Positions 7,750 to 16,450 of a stretch of DNA of 44,617 nt are shown here, piece by piece (position 1 is the stretch's first letter; each line of letters starts with the position of its first letter). The DNA lies in assembly GCA_017513625.1 (NCBI GenBank), contig JAFXEW010000111.1, positions 1 through 44,617 of the forward strand, read 5' to 3'. Both the position numbers and the translations under genes were made by a program. The notes beneath the pieces are model-generated. The model ran no database searches. It worked only from the letters and a program-made list of their open reading frames with translations, and was not told the origin of the DNA. The DNA comes from Lachnospiraceae bacterium. Its GTDB lineage: Bacteria; Bacillota; Clostridia; Lachnospirales; Lachnospiraceae.

Positions 7750-9711
7750 ATGTCCGGAAAAAAGAAGACTTCTTTTACTATATTTTCCAAGGCTCATTCC
7801 AAGGAAAAGCTTTCTGAATTATATACAATATGGGGAGAACAGTTTAAGCGGACTTCACCCCTGGCCGAATACCCCCGCCCCCAATTAAAAAGAACAGACT
7901 ATCACTGCCTGAACGGTGTATGGGAATACGACATTTTAAAGTCTCCGCAAACCGGTGAAACGCCCGACTTCCCTCCTGCCGGCTTCCCCGGCAACTTCCT
8001 GCCCAAGGGCGAAATCATTGTCCCTTATTCACCGGAATGTGCCCTTTCGGAAGTAAGACACATCCTGCAGCCGGACGAAATCCTGCTTTACAGGAAACAA
8101 TGGTCCCTTACTTCGGAGGAATTGCAACAACTAAACAACCAAAACAAACGTTGCATCCTGCATTTCGGTGCAGTGGACCAGGAAGCGGTGGTTTATGTAA
8201 ATGACCGTGAAGTACTCAGGCACAGCGGCGGGTATCTGCCCTTTCATGCAGATATTACGCCATACATCACAGATGACACCATTACCATACAGGTAGCAGT
8301 ACGTGACTTTACCGATACCTCTTACTATTCCCGGGGAAAACAGACCCTGGAGAGAGGCGGCATGTTTTACACTCCTCAAAGCGGTATCTGGCAGACCGTA
8401 TGGTACGAATGGGTACCCGACAGGTACATCGAGTCCCTGCGGATAACTCCACACTTTGAAGAAAGCATGGTCGAACTACAAATCCATACCAATGCTACCA
8501 TTAACGAATTGTGTGTGCGGATAGGTGCACCTGATGCGGATTACCGGGAACAGGACCCGAACACCATCCCCACAGACCTTGCCCCTACTTCCATTTCCCT
8601 GATAAATCACCTGGTGCTGACTGGCGGAGGCTGTGTCACTACCCTGGAAATACATTTCCCTGATGACGACTTTGAGCCCTGGACGCCTGCGCTACCTTAC
8701 CTTTATCCCCTGCATATCACGGCAGACGAAGACCGGGTTGCAAGCTATTTTGCCATGCGATGCTTTACCATCGAGGATAATGACCTGGACGCCCCCGTCT
8801 TTTGCCTGAATCACACGCCCCTGTTTCTCCACGGCGTGTTGGATCAGGGTTATTGGCCAGAGAGTCTTATGACACCGCCGGCGGACGAGGCCTTTGTCTC
8901 TGACATTCAACTGGCGAAAAGTCTGGGCTTTAACATGATTCGGAAGCACATTAAGATTGAACCCCTGCGCTGGTATTACCACTGCGACCGCCTGGGAATG
9001 ATTGTATGGCAGGATATGGTAAACGGCGGCGGAAAGCCCAAGATGCCCTTTGTATGTTATCTGCCTACCGCTCTGCCTTTTGTAAACGGACTGATAAAGG
9101 ACACTGCGGACTACGGTCGTTTCTCAAGAGACTCCCTGGCCGGCAGAGAGTTCTTTAAGGAAGAGTGCCGCGAAACCATCGACCATTTATACAATGTACC
9201 TTCCCTGGCCGTATGGGTTCCTTTCAACGAAGGCTGGGGACAATTTGCCGCAGCTAAAATTGCAGAGAATATTGCCCATCAGGACCCCACACGTTTGGTA
9301 GACCATGCCAGCGGCTGGTTCGACCAAGGAGCCGGAGATTTCTGCAGTGTACACAATTATTTCCGGAAGCTGAAGATTAAGAAACAGAGCTATCGGGGTT
9401 TTTGCATCTCGGAATACGGCGGCTACGCCTGCCTCATACCCGGGCACTCATCTGTGGAACGTATATATGGTTATAAAAAATTTGAAAATATTGACACTTT
9501 AAATGCAGCTTATGGTAAACTGATACATGAACAATTGATGCCCCTGGTCTCCCGCGGACTCAGCGGTGCGGTATATACCCAGCTGTCCGATATTGAAGAA
9601 GAAGTGAATGGTCTGGTGAGCTATGACCGTAAAATTGTAAAAATAGACACAGCGGCCCACATTTGCCATATGCCGCCGGAGGAAAGGAGCTCCCATGAAA
9701 AAATTTATTAA
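7750..9711 (+). CDS. Glycoside hydrolase family 2 enzyme (beta-galactosidase/glucuronidase-like)
   Basis: I start at ATG 7750 (653 residues) because AAGGAG at 7738-7743 precedes it; an in-frame extension back to 7660 overlaps the regulator gene and has no binding site. Domains in order: jelly-roll sugar-binding domain (about 40-210, with LNGVWEYDIL and LHFGAVDQEAVVYVND), immunoglobulin-like domain, and TIM barrel. The acid/base is in PFNEGWGQF (E494) and the nucleophile in ISEYGGY (E555). There is no signal peptide. The exact substrate cannot be read; the neighbourhood suggests plant cell-wall side chains, for example arabinogalactan-type units. It is cotranscribed with the regulator and with the following membrane protein gene. 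Confidence 0.9.
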   Translation: MSGKKKTSFTIFSKAHSKEKLSELYTIWGEQFKRTSPLAEYPRPQLKRTDYHCLNGVWEYDILKSPQTGETPDFPPAGFPGNFLPKGEIIVPYSPECALSEVRHILQPDEILLYRKQWSLTSEELQQLNNQNKRCILHFGAVDQEAVVYVNDREVLRHSGGYLPFHADITPYITDDTITIQVAVRDFTDTSYYSRGKQTLERGGMFYTPQSGIWQTVWYEWVPDRYIESLRITPHFEESMVELQIHTNATINELCVRIGAPDADYREQDPNTIPTDLAPTSISLINHLVLTGGGCVTTLEIHFPDDDFEPWTPALPYLYPLHITADEDRVASYFAMRCFTIEDNDLDAPVFCLNHTPLFLHGVLDQGYWPESLMTPPADEAFVSDIQLAKSLGFNMIRKHIKIEPLRWYYHCDRLGMIVWQDMVNGGGKPKMPFVCYLPTALPFVNGLIKDTADYGRFSRDSLAGREFFKEECRETIDHLYNVPSLAVWVPFNEGWGQFAAAKIAENIAHQDPTRLVDHASGWFDQGAGDFCSVHNYFRKLKIKKQSYRGFCISEYGGYACLIPGHSSVERIYGYKKFENIDTLNAAYGKLIHEQLMPLVSRGLSGAVYTQLSDIEEEVNGLVSYDRKIVKIDTAAHICHMPPEERSSHEKIY

Positions 9712-10240
9712 ACCCCTCAGCTATATCATAGCCTTGGCATGGAACATCTTGTTTTACTACCTGCTCGGTTACTGGAAACGCAGTTCCCTGAGTGATGTGT
9801 TTTTTGATCCCGACCTGCTGATTGGTGCAATCGCCATAGCATTGACTGCACTGGCTGAAACAAGAGTTTTCTGGCAGGTATACTATCGTATCCGCCACCG
9901 CAAAATGAAACTTCGCACCTTTGACAAGCGTTTCTGGCTCCAGTGCCTGCTACTGCTGCTTTACCATGCGGGCTGTCTCTATCTGTATTCCATAATCATT
10001 TATGATTACAGCATCTTTTACATTGCCATTCTGGCCATTGTTTGCAGTATCGGATGGCTGACCGGAACCAAAACCCTTTGGACCGATGAATACGGTTCCC
10101 TCTATCTGAGCGAATCCTGTGTGCTGTACCGCGTTCTTTCCGTAAATGAAAACACAGAGGTCATCGAAATCGCATGCACAGGTGTGGGCTATCGCGATGT
10201 ACTGGTAACCATTCCCCAGAAGTTCAGGATGTATTCATAA
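9695..10240 (+). CDS. Uncharacterised membrane protein, 181 residues
   Basis: The ATG at 9695 overlaps the end of the GH2 gene by 17 bases and has GGAGGAAAGGAG just upstream, so translation is probably coupled. Four hydrophobic segments are visible: about 8-27 (SYIIALAWNILFYYLL), 42-58, 88-108 (FWLQCLLLLLYHAGCLYLYS) and 110-125. The C-terminal 50 residues are soluble and contain CVLYRVLSVNENTEVIEIAC. I recognise no family. Its place as last gene of a glycosidase operon suggests a supporting role, but it could be a passenger. Confidence 0.7.
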   Translation: MKKFIKPLSYIIALAWNILFYYLLGYWKRSSLSDVFFDPDLLIGAIAIALTALAETRVFWQVYYRIRHRKMKLRTFDKRFWLQCLLLLLYHAGCLYLYSIIIYDYSIFYIAILAIVCSIGWLTGTKTLWTDEYGSLYLSESCVLYRVLSVNENTEVIEIACTGVGYRDVLVTIPQKFRMYS

Positions 10241-10329
10241 ATTGGCTGTTTTATCGGATCGGGAGGTCCAAACGGAAACCGTATAAGGAGGGGCGCAGTC
10301 CATTAGGCATAACCTGTCATACAATATAA

Positions 10330-10360
10330 AAAGCGGCACGGGAAATTCCCATGCCGCTTT
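10330..10360 (-). terminator. Terminator of the kinase-DUF4867-isomerase operon
   Basis: In the leftward transcript the arms AAAGCGGCATGGGAA / TTCCCGTGCCGCTTT pair over 15 positions with one G-U, followed by a U run (10329-10325). The same hairpin in the rightward direction has one mismatch and may also serve the operon ending at 10240. Confidence 0.8.
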
Positions 10361-10403
10361 ATTTATGCATTTAACTCAAATCGAACTTCTTCCTTATATC
10401 CTA

Positions 10404-11888
10404 TTATGCCCAAGGATTCTCGGTAGGATAAGGTAAGCTCTTAGGCTGGTTGTAGTTCAGGTCTTCTACAGGTACTCCAACGAACTTGAAGATTTCGAAC
10501 AGGGTCTTGCCGAAGTGACCGAATGCAACTGCACCGTGATGAGGATAGTTCTTCTCGATCAGTACGTGACGATAGAAACGTCCCATCTCAGGAATAGCAA
10601 ATACACCAATAGCACCGAAGGACTTGGTAGCTACGTTCAGTACTTCACCTTCTGCAATGTAAGCACGAAGCTTGCAATCAGAAGTAGACTGCAGACGATA
10701 GAATGTGATTTCACCGGGAGCGATGTCACCTTCCAGAGTACCCTGGGTAACTTCTTCAGGCAGGTTTCTAGCCATGATCTTCTGATATCTCATCTCGCAG
10801 AATGCAAGCTTGGAAGAACAGGTATTACCGCAGTGGAAGCCCATGAAGGTATCCTTATGAGTATAATCGTACTTGCCTTCGATAGCTTCTTTGTACATAT
10901 CAGCAGGTACGGAGTTGTTGATATCAAGCAGAGTAACTGCATCCTGGCTTACGCAGGTACCGATGAACTCGGATAATGCGCCGTAGATATCTACTTCACA
11001 GGATACGGGGATACCCATACCGGTTAAACGGCTGTTTACATAGCAGGGAACGAAACCAAACTGGGTCTGGAATGCGGGCCAGCACTTACCTGCGATAGCA
11101 ACGTACTCCTTGCAACCTTTGTGAGCTTCTACCCAGTCAAGTAAAGTTAACTCGTACTGAGCCAGTCTCTCTAATACTTCAGGCTTCTTGTTGCCTGCGC
11201 CAAGCTCAGCTTCCATCTCAGCAACCTTAGCAGGAATTCTTGCATCGCCTGCATGGTTCTTGAATGCTTCGAACAGGTCAAGCTCGGAGTTCTCTTCGAT
11301 TTCAACACCTAAGTTGTACAGCTGCTTAATAGGAGCGTTACAAGCCAGGAAGTTGGAAGGTCTGGGACCGAAGGAAATAATCTTTAAGCTCTTCATACCA
11401 ACGATAGCTCTTGCCATGGGTATGAACTCATGAATCATGTCTGCACATTCCTCTGCAGTACCTACGGGATACTCAGGGATATATGCCTTTACGTTACGCA
11501 GCTTCATAGCGTAGCTTGCGTTCAGTACACCACAGTAAGCATCGCCACGGCCGTCCATCAGGTCATTCTGGCTTTCTTCTGCTGCTGCACAAATCATAGC
11601 GGGGCCATCGAAAATCTGAACCAGTAAGGTCTCAGAAATCTCGGGACCAAAGTTTCCAAGGTATACGCACATTGCGTTACATCCCTGCTCCTTCAGATCC
11701 TTAGCAGCCTGTACAGCCTGTACTTCGCTCTCTACGATACAGATGGGGCACTCATAGATGTCGTCCATACCGTACTTATCAGCATAAGCCTTAACTACTG
11801 CTTTTCTTCTGTTTACAGATAAGCTCTCAGGGAAACAGTCACGGCTTACTGCAACAATACCAAGTTTTACTTTAGGTAAATTAATCAT
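10404..11888 (-). CDS. Sugar isomerase of the L-fucose/L-arabinose isomerase superfamily
   Basis: 494 residues, cytoplasmic. It begins MINLPKVKLGIVAVSRDCFP and contains SFGPRPSNFLACNAPIKQLY, CEVDIYGALSEFIGTCVSQD and MGFHCGNTCSSKL, the pattern of the fucose-isomerase-like group (COG2407 type), which interconverts aldoses and ketoses using a divalent metal. Conserved Glu and Asp in VDIYGALSEF and DINNS and His in GFHCGN are likely metal ligands. It is the third gene of an operon with a xylulokinase-like kinase and DUF4867. Given the GH51/GH127 neighbours, L-arabinose is a plausible substrate, but L-fucose, D-arabinose or others are open. AAGGAGG precedes ATG 11888. Confidence 0.8.
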   Translation of the reverse strand: MINLPKVKLGIVAVSRDCFPESLSVNRRKAVVKAYADKYGMDDIYECPICIVESEVQAVQAAKDLKEQGCNAMCVYLGNFGPEISETLLVQIFDGPAMICAAAEESQNDLMDGRGDAYCGVLNASYAMKLRNVKAYIPEYPVGTAEECADMIHEFIPMARAIVGMKSLKIISFGPRPSNFLACNAPIKQLYNLGVEIEENSELDLFEAFKNHAGDARIPAKVAEMEAELGAGNKKPEVLERLAQYELTLLDWVEAHKGCKEYVAIAGKCWPAFQTQFGFVPCYVNSRLTGMGIPVSCEVDIYGALSEFIGTCVSQDAVTLLDINNSVPADMYKEAIEGKYDYTHKDTFMGFHCGNTCSSKLAFCEMRYQKIMARNLPEEVTQGTLEGDIAPGEITFYRLQSTSDCKLRAYIAEGEVLNVATKSFGAIGVFAIPEMGRFYRHVLIEKNYPHHGAVAFGHFGKTLFEIFKFVGVPVEDLNYNQPKSLPYPTENPWA

Positions 11889-11939
11889 TGGGTAAATCCT
11901 CCTTATATATGTGAAATTTAATCATTTCCTAGTGTATGA

Positions 11940-12584
11940 TTACTCGTTTACGTTCAGGTTCTTGCCTTTTAAGCCCAGGAAGCTGCCTGCATCCAGACCG
12001 CCCTCAGCATGGCCGATTAACCATTTGTTAACAGCAGTAATCAGAGCATCCTCATTAGGTGCGGTACCGTCAGCTGCAACTGCAGTGTGCTTGGTAGCCA
12101 GAGGATAGTTGGTGCCCTTAGGTAACACGATAGCTACCTGGAAACCGTTACCGTCCACTCCGCAGGGTGCATAGTGAAGTGTGGTAGCATATACTTCTGC
12201 TGCAGTACCTGCAGGAAGTAAGAATGCTTCAACCTTAGCAGTGTCATAAGTAAAGTCAGCCTCTACATCTGCCAGGGTACCCAGCATCAGGATTGCATCG
12301 GTAGCTGCCACGTTGATTTCGGAATCTCTGTGGTACTCCAGTGCATTCAGCATGCAGTTGTGACCGTTGCAGTATCCGATCTGGATGGGCATCTCGCCGT
12401 AGGTCACTTCAGTCAGTGCCTTCATAGCAGAAGTTGCTTCCAGCTCAGCTACGCTGGGCTCATATACAACACCTTCGGGAACGGGAGTCTTTTTCAGTGC
12501 TTCCACCAATTCGGTGAAATCTACATTATCAATTACTTTTCCGTACTTCTTAAAAGCAGGATCATTTACAGATAAAATCTTCAT
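11940..12584 (-). CDS. DUF4867 family protein
   Basis: I take ATG 12584 (214 residues, MKILSVNDPAFKKYGKVIDN): AGAAAGGA lies 9 bases upstream, whereas the in-frame ATG 12591-12593 abuts that same sequence. The protein is soluble, with HNCMLNALEYHRDSEINVAATDAILMLGT and ATTLHYAPCGVDGNGFQVAIVL, suggesting a cupin-like or lyase-like beta fold with His/Glu residues that could bind metal. DUF4867 proteins are found with sugar kinases and isomerases; the function is not known to me. It lies 23 bases after the kinase gene and 51 bases before the isomerase gene. A mutarotase-like or side-reaction repair role is speculation. Confidence 0.75.
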   Translation of the reverse strand: MKILSVNDPAFKKYGKVIDNVDFTELVEALKKTPVPEGVVYEPSVAELEATSAMKALTEVTYGEMPIQIGYCNGHNCMLNALEYHRDSEINVAATDAILMLGTLADVEADFTYDTAKVEAFLLPAGTAAEVYATTLHYAPCGVDGNGFQVAIVLPKGTNYPLATKHTAVAADGTAPNEDALITAVNKWLIGHAEGGLDAGSFLGLKGKNLNVNE

Positions 12585-12607
12585 CCCTTTCATTCCTTTC
12601 TAAAAAA

Positions 12608-14080
12608 TTATTTTGTAATAATGTCAAATACGGGCTTGCAAGCAGGATAAATCTCCTTGAACTGTGCATAACGCTCATCGTACTTAGCAACCAATTCGGG
12701 ATCGGGCTCTACAGTATCCACGATCTTTACAATCTTTGCAGCAACTTCTTCTACGGACTTATATTCGCCGCATGCCACTGCTGCCAGCATAGCGCCACCC
12801 AGAGCAGGACCTTCCTCACTCTCGATAACATCTACCTTCAGGTTCAGGATGTTTGCAACCATCTTTTTCCACAGAGGGCTCTTTGCACCACCGCCGCAGA
12901 TCTTGGTACGCTCCAGATTGATACCCAGGCTCTTAGCAACTTCCAGGGAATCACGCAGTGCAAATGCAACGCCTTCCAGAACTGCCTGTGTCATATCTTC
13001 TCTGGTGGTATCCATGGTCATACCGATAAAGGTGGCTCTTGCATTAGGGTTGTTGTGAGGAGAACGCTCACCCATCAGATAAGGCAGGAAGTATACATGG
13101 TTCTCGCCTAACTTTTCAATACCCTTCTGCTCAGCAGGATAATCCTTGGTACGGATGATTTCATCCATCCACCACTTATTACAGGAAGCTGCACTGAGCA
13201 TACAACCCATTAAGTGATATTTACCGTCAGCATGTGCAAAGGAATGCAGTGCATTGTACTTGTCCACGCCGAAATTCTTGGAAGAAATAAAGATGGTTCC
13301 GGAAGTACCCAGGGAAATATTACACATATTGTCACCTACGGTACCGGTACCTACTGCTGCTGCCGCGTTATCGCCTGCACCTGCAGCAACCACTACATTG
13401 TGAGGAATACCCAGTTCATCTGCGATAGCAGGTAATACGGTACCTACTGCCTCGTAACTCTCATAGCACTTAGCCAGCTGGGACTCGGTAATACCGCAGA
13501 TATCACACATTTCCTTGGACCATGTACGGTTCTTAACGTCAAAAATCAACATACCGGACGCATCGGATACATCGGTACAATGTACGCCGGTCAGCTTATA
13601 TGCAATATAATCCTTGGGAAGCATAATCTTCTCAATCTTTGCAAAGTTCTCAGGCTCCTTATTCTTTACCCAAAGAATCTTGGGAGCTGTAAATCCGGTA
13701 AAGGAAATATTTGCTGTATACTCGGACAGCTTCTCCTTGCCGATTACTTCATTGAGGTAGTCACACTCCTCAAAGGTTCTTCCGTCATTCCACAGAATAG
13801 CCGGACGGATAACATTGTCTTCCTTATCCAGAATAACAAGACCGTGCATCTGGCCGCCGAAGCTGATACCAGCCACCTGGCTCTTGTCTGCATCCTTAAT
13901 CAGTTCCTTAATACCGTCCATGGTCTGTGCATACCAGTCTTCAGGCTTCTGCTCGGACCAGCCGGGATGGGGGAAATACAAAGGATATTCTCTGGAAACG
14001 ATGTTCTTAATGTTTCCTTCACCGTCCATCAACAGTAACTTGACTGCGGATGTACCTAAATCAATACCGATATATAACAT
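12608..14080 (-). CDS. xylB: Xylulokinase-like FGGY carbohydrate kinase
   Basis: I choose ATG 14080 (490 residues, MLYIGIDLGTSAVKLLLMDG) because GGGAGG lies 9 bases upstream; the frame extends further up but only through leader sequence. Phosphate-1 motif DLGTSAVK is at the N-terminus; SFGGQMHGLVILD is the ketopentose-binding signature typical of XylB; the FGGY signature regions GVAFALRDSLEVAKS and ICGGGAKSPLWKKMVANIL are intact. It phosphorylates a ketose, normally D-xylulose to xylulose 5-phosphate. With the isomerase downstream the pair would convert an aldose to a ketose phosphate. The palindrome at 14108-14124 is a likely operator. Confidence 0.88.
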   Translation of the reverse strand: MLYIGIDLGTSAVKLLLMDGEGNIKNIVSREYPLYFPHPGWSEQKPEDWYAQTMDGIKELIKDADKSQVAGISFGGQMHGLVILDKEDNVIRPAILWNDGRTFEECDYLNEVIGKEKLSEYTANISFTGFTAPKILWVKNKEPENFAKIEKIMLPKDYIAYKLTGVHCTDVSDASGMLIFDVKNRTWSKEMCDICGITESQLAKCYESYEAVGTVLPAIADELGIPHNVVVAAGAGDNAAAAVGTGTVGDNMCNISLGTSGTIFISSKNFGVDKYNALHSFAHADGKYHLMGCMLSAASCNKWWMDEIIRTKDYPAEQKGIEKLGENHVYFLPYLMGERSPHNNPNARATFIGMTMDTTREDMTQAVLEGVAFALRDSLEVAKSLGINLERTKICGGGAKSPLWKKMVANILNLKVDVIESEEGPALGGAMLAAVACGEYKSVEEVAAKIVKIVDTVEPDPELVAKYDERYAQFKEIYPACKPVFDIITK

Positions 14081-14107
14081 GTGTATGTTACCTCCCTTAA
14101 AAATTAT

Positions 14108-14124
14108 GTATAGTATCACTATAC
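14108..14124. promoter_or_regulatory. 17-bp palindrome, likely operator of the xylB operon
   Basis: GTATAGTATCACTATAC: 7-base arms GTATAGT/ACTATAC with 3 central bases. It lies just downstream of the predicted start of transcription (about +7 to +23), where a bound repressor would block initiation or elongation. The regulator is unknown. Confidence 0.55.
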
Positions 14125-14136
14125 GCACTACCTATG

Positions 14137-14165
14137 ATTGTACTTAATTTTTGACAAAAAATCAA
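14137..14165 (-). promoter_or_regulatory. Predicted promoter of the kinase-DUF4867-isomerase operon
   Basis: Minus strand: -35 TTGATT (14165-14160), 17-base spacer, -10 TACAAT (14142-14137). Moderate match to consensus. Confidence 0.5.
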
Positions 14166-14181
14166 GTAGACAATAGAAAAG

Positions 14182-14211
14182 TCGGCAGAAAGTTCTACAC
14201 TTTTCTGCCGA
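14182..14211. terminator. Terminator downstream of the decayed ABC locus
   Basis: 10-bp stem TCGGCAGAAA (14182-14191) / TTTCTGCCGA (14202-14211) with a 10-base loop. In the leftward direction it is followed by CTTTTCT; the rightward side carries TTTTTATTTT, so it can work both ways. Confidence 0.7.
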
Positions 14212-14238
14212 TTTTTATTTTCATAAATTTATGCTATT

Positions 14239-15439
14239 TTAAAAGTCTCTTTTTTGCCAGATTCTCACTGCCAGAATGGTAAGTACTGCCAGTACTACGG
14301 CATAAATGCCAAGGGAAAATGTATTGAAGGACGCCAGCTCCTCTTGAGGAATCGTAGCATAGGTACTGTAATCGGATATATACTGGGGAAGCACCTTTTT
14401 AATACCATCCATATTTACCAGAACTCTCTGTACGATTACCACCATAATACCCAGCAGCAGTGCTGCATTTCCTTTAACTACGCAACATAAAATTACTGCT
14501 GCCAGAAGGATAAAAATCAGTTCCAGGTACTGGAACAGGTATGCAAATACCACCTGGGATACCGATGCCGTACATGCGGCAGCAAACTCAGTTCCGTCCA
14601 TAAACAGCAGGAATGCTCCGACACTTACACCCATAAAAAGAGCAAAGAACAGAGTGCATACCAGTACATAAGTGATTACCTTTGACCAGAAAATCGCACC
14701 TCTCTTCTGATCGGAAAGCATAATATTAATACTTCTGCTTTCGATTTCCTTACCCAAAAAGCTACAACTTATATACACAGGCACCAGATAAAGCACAATC
14801 AGGTACTTTAAAAAACTCCATATTAGCAAACCAAAGGCGTCTGCGGATACTGCTCCCAGACTAATCTGAAGCTGTTCTGACAGGGGATTTCTCACTCTTA
14901 CGGTATAGGTATTTTGCAGATTTAACATTTCCTGTGTACCTATGGTTTGAATAATCTTTCCATCCTTCAGGAAGGAAATCCTGTCACTGATATCCTGCAC
15001 TTCCTGCAGGTTATTGCTGGAGAAGATAATTGCCATATTGTCCTTTTCCGCAAATTTCTTCAGCATACCGAACAGCGCATCCAGTCCCTTAGGATCCACG
15101 CCGATGGAGGGCTCATCCAGCACCAGTACATCCGGCTTTTTAACAAATGCCATGGCTACACCCAGCTTCTGTTTCATACCAAAGGAAAACTCTCTTACTT
15201 TTTTACCCATGGCATCACCCAGTCCGATTACATCCAAAAGCTCCTTAATCTCGTTCTCAACATCAGCAAAACGTACGCCACTGAGGGATGCATATGCCCG
15301 CAGGTTTTCTGTTGCAGACATATAGTCATAATAGCTGGGCTCCAGCAAAATACCTACATTCTTCAAATAAGCCTGTGGATTCTCCTTGTAGGTCAGTCCG
15401 TTCACCAAATTGTTTTTTGACATCTTTGATCTCTAACAT
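14239..15439 (-). pseudogene. Decayed ABC transporter: ATPase without Walker A fused to a truncated ABC-2 permease
   Basis: The true start is ATG 15439, with AAAGGAGG upstream, giving MLEIKDVKKQFG, a normal ABC ATPase N-terminus. Then the sequence jumps, out of frame, to VNGLTYKENPQAYLKNVGIL near 15403-15409; the roughly 50 residues that carry Walker A are missing. The longest open frame (ATG 15423, 394 residues) therefore lacks the P-loop. It retains the signature FSFGMKQKLGVA and Walker B VLVLDEPSIGVDP. After NTYTVRVRN it runs in frame into the middle of an ABC-2 permease (SLGAVSADAFGLLIWSFLKYLIVLYL and about five more membrane segments, ending AVRIWQKRDF) whose N-terminus is lost. Two deletions thus made a chimera that cannot bind ATP normally. 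The original was probably a bacitracin/lantibiotic-type two-gene exporter. Confidence 0.8.
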
Positions 15440-15610
15440 ATTTCCTCCTTTACTGTAGTCATGTTTGTGCTCTTCATGCTTACAGTATATCTTGCTTTTC
15501 ACAAATCCGAAATGAATCCTTGCCCATGTTACCTTGTTTCAAAACTATTTAACCGTTTATCTCACCGGATTTGCAGAATAGTCATGATTTACTGTCAAAA
15601 AGGAAGGAAT

Positions 15611-16066
15611 TTAATTCCTGATTTTACTCAGCATCCCATCCATTTTACCACCCATTGTTGTACCTAACCATGTACATACCGCACAGATTAATAACTGCTG
15701 CATAACCGTTCCCATGGTTACGGAATTATTTATTTCCAATACAATATTATCTGAAGTCTTAGTATTGGCAAGCATCTCCCAGATTGCTCCGCTTTCGTAC
15801 ATATGGAACATACTAAATACGGTAACTCCGAATACGCTTGCCGTAACAATCAGAAAATAAGGTAATATTTTTCCCAACTTATTTTTTCTACCCATAAGCA
15901 TGCCACTGATCAAAAGTGTCACAACCGGAACAATCATAGTAATTACAAAAAAATCAACAATTGTCTTGTGGGCCGGATTCCCCGCTAATGTTTGGAATAA
16001 AATCAACGCGCTTCCCGCTACACCTGTTATTAATGACCACAATACTTCTTTACCAATCTTCTTCAT
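15611..16066 (-). CDS. Uncharacterised four-span membrane protein
   Basis: I start at ATG 16066 (151 residues, MKKIGKEVLWSLITGVAGSA), preceded by AAAGGA. Four hydrophobic segments: about 8-28, 34-57 (IVDFFVITMIVPVVTLLISGML), 68-88 (ILPYFLIVTASVFGVTVFSM) and 122-140 (VMQQLLICAVCTWLGTTMGG). I do not recognise the family; its size and its place upstream of an ABC ATPase/permease suggest an accessory or immunity-type membrane partner. In the same frame an upstream stretch without a good start encodes RRELEHLIREAAYYYNQKKG, see the entry for 16111-16203. With the neighbouring ABC genes broken, this gene may be on its way to loss. Confidence 0.6.
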   Translation of the reverse strand: MKKIGKEVLWSLITGVAGSALILFQTLAGNPAHKTIVDFFVITMIVPVVTLLISGMLMGRKNKLGKILPYFLIVTASVFGVTVFSMFHMYESGAIWEMLANTKTSDNIVLEINNSVTMGTVMQQLLICAVCTWLGTTMGGKMDGMLSKIRN

Positions 16067-16110
16067 ATTTAATCCTTTCTTTTGATTGTAATAATAAGCC
16101 GCCTCTCTAA

Positions 16111-16203
16111 TTAAATGCTCAAGTTCTCTACGTTGTATCCAACAGATACGATAGCCACGGTAATGCAACCGCTTCTTTTCATCTTAGTTGCCTTCTGTGA
16201 CAT
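16111..16203 (-). pseudogene. Short frame with good ribosome binding site, probably the frameshifted start of a lost gene
   Basis: ATG 16203 has AGGAGG 8 bases upstream. The frame gives only 30 residues (MSQKATKMKRSGCITVAIVS and ten more) before TAA. Adding one A to the AAAA run after ATG AAA would join its start to the other frame, giving KKRLHYRGYRICWIQRRE and then LEHLIREAAYYYNQKKGLN, in frame with the membrane protein at 16066. I therefore read it as the N-terminus of a gene broken by a one-base deletion. The alternative is a genuine 30-residue peptide. I recognise no family. Confidence 0.4.
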
Positions 16204-16388
16204 CTGTCCATCCTCCTTTTACGTGTTTACATATTTGATTTCAGAACATCTCCGTACATATTAAAATAAAAACTGCAATGTTACATATAATCCATAGAAT
16301 ACTACGTTTTTATATCCTATGAATACAAATCGAAGCGATTATCCGCCAAATAACAAATACTCCGCCGGTCTTATATTCCTACTCACGC

Positions 16389-16419
16389 AAAAAAGACCGG
16401 AACGTATTCCGTTCCGGCC
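16389..16419 (-). terminator. Terminator of the SGNH-GH127 operon
   Basis: Leftward transcript: GGCCGGAACG / CGTTCCGGTC, 10 pairs including one G-U, 5-base loop, followed by UUUUUU (16394-16389). It lies 32 bases past the GH127 stop. Confidence 0.85.
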
Positions 16420-16450
16420 TTTACCATTCTGTCTTCACTATGTTTCTATA

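Noticed and set aside
14239..15423. Natural fusion of ABC ATPase and permease
   Set aside because: The Walker A region is missing, the true start lies in another frame at 15439, and the permease lacks its N-terminus; two deletions explain it better.
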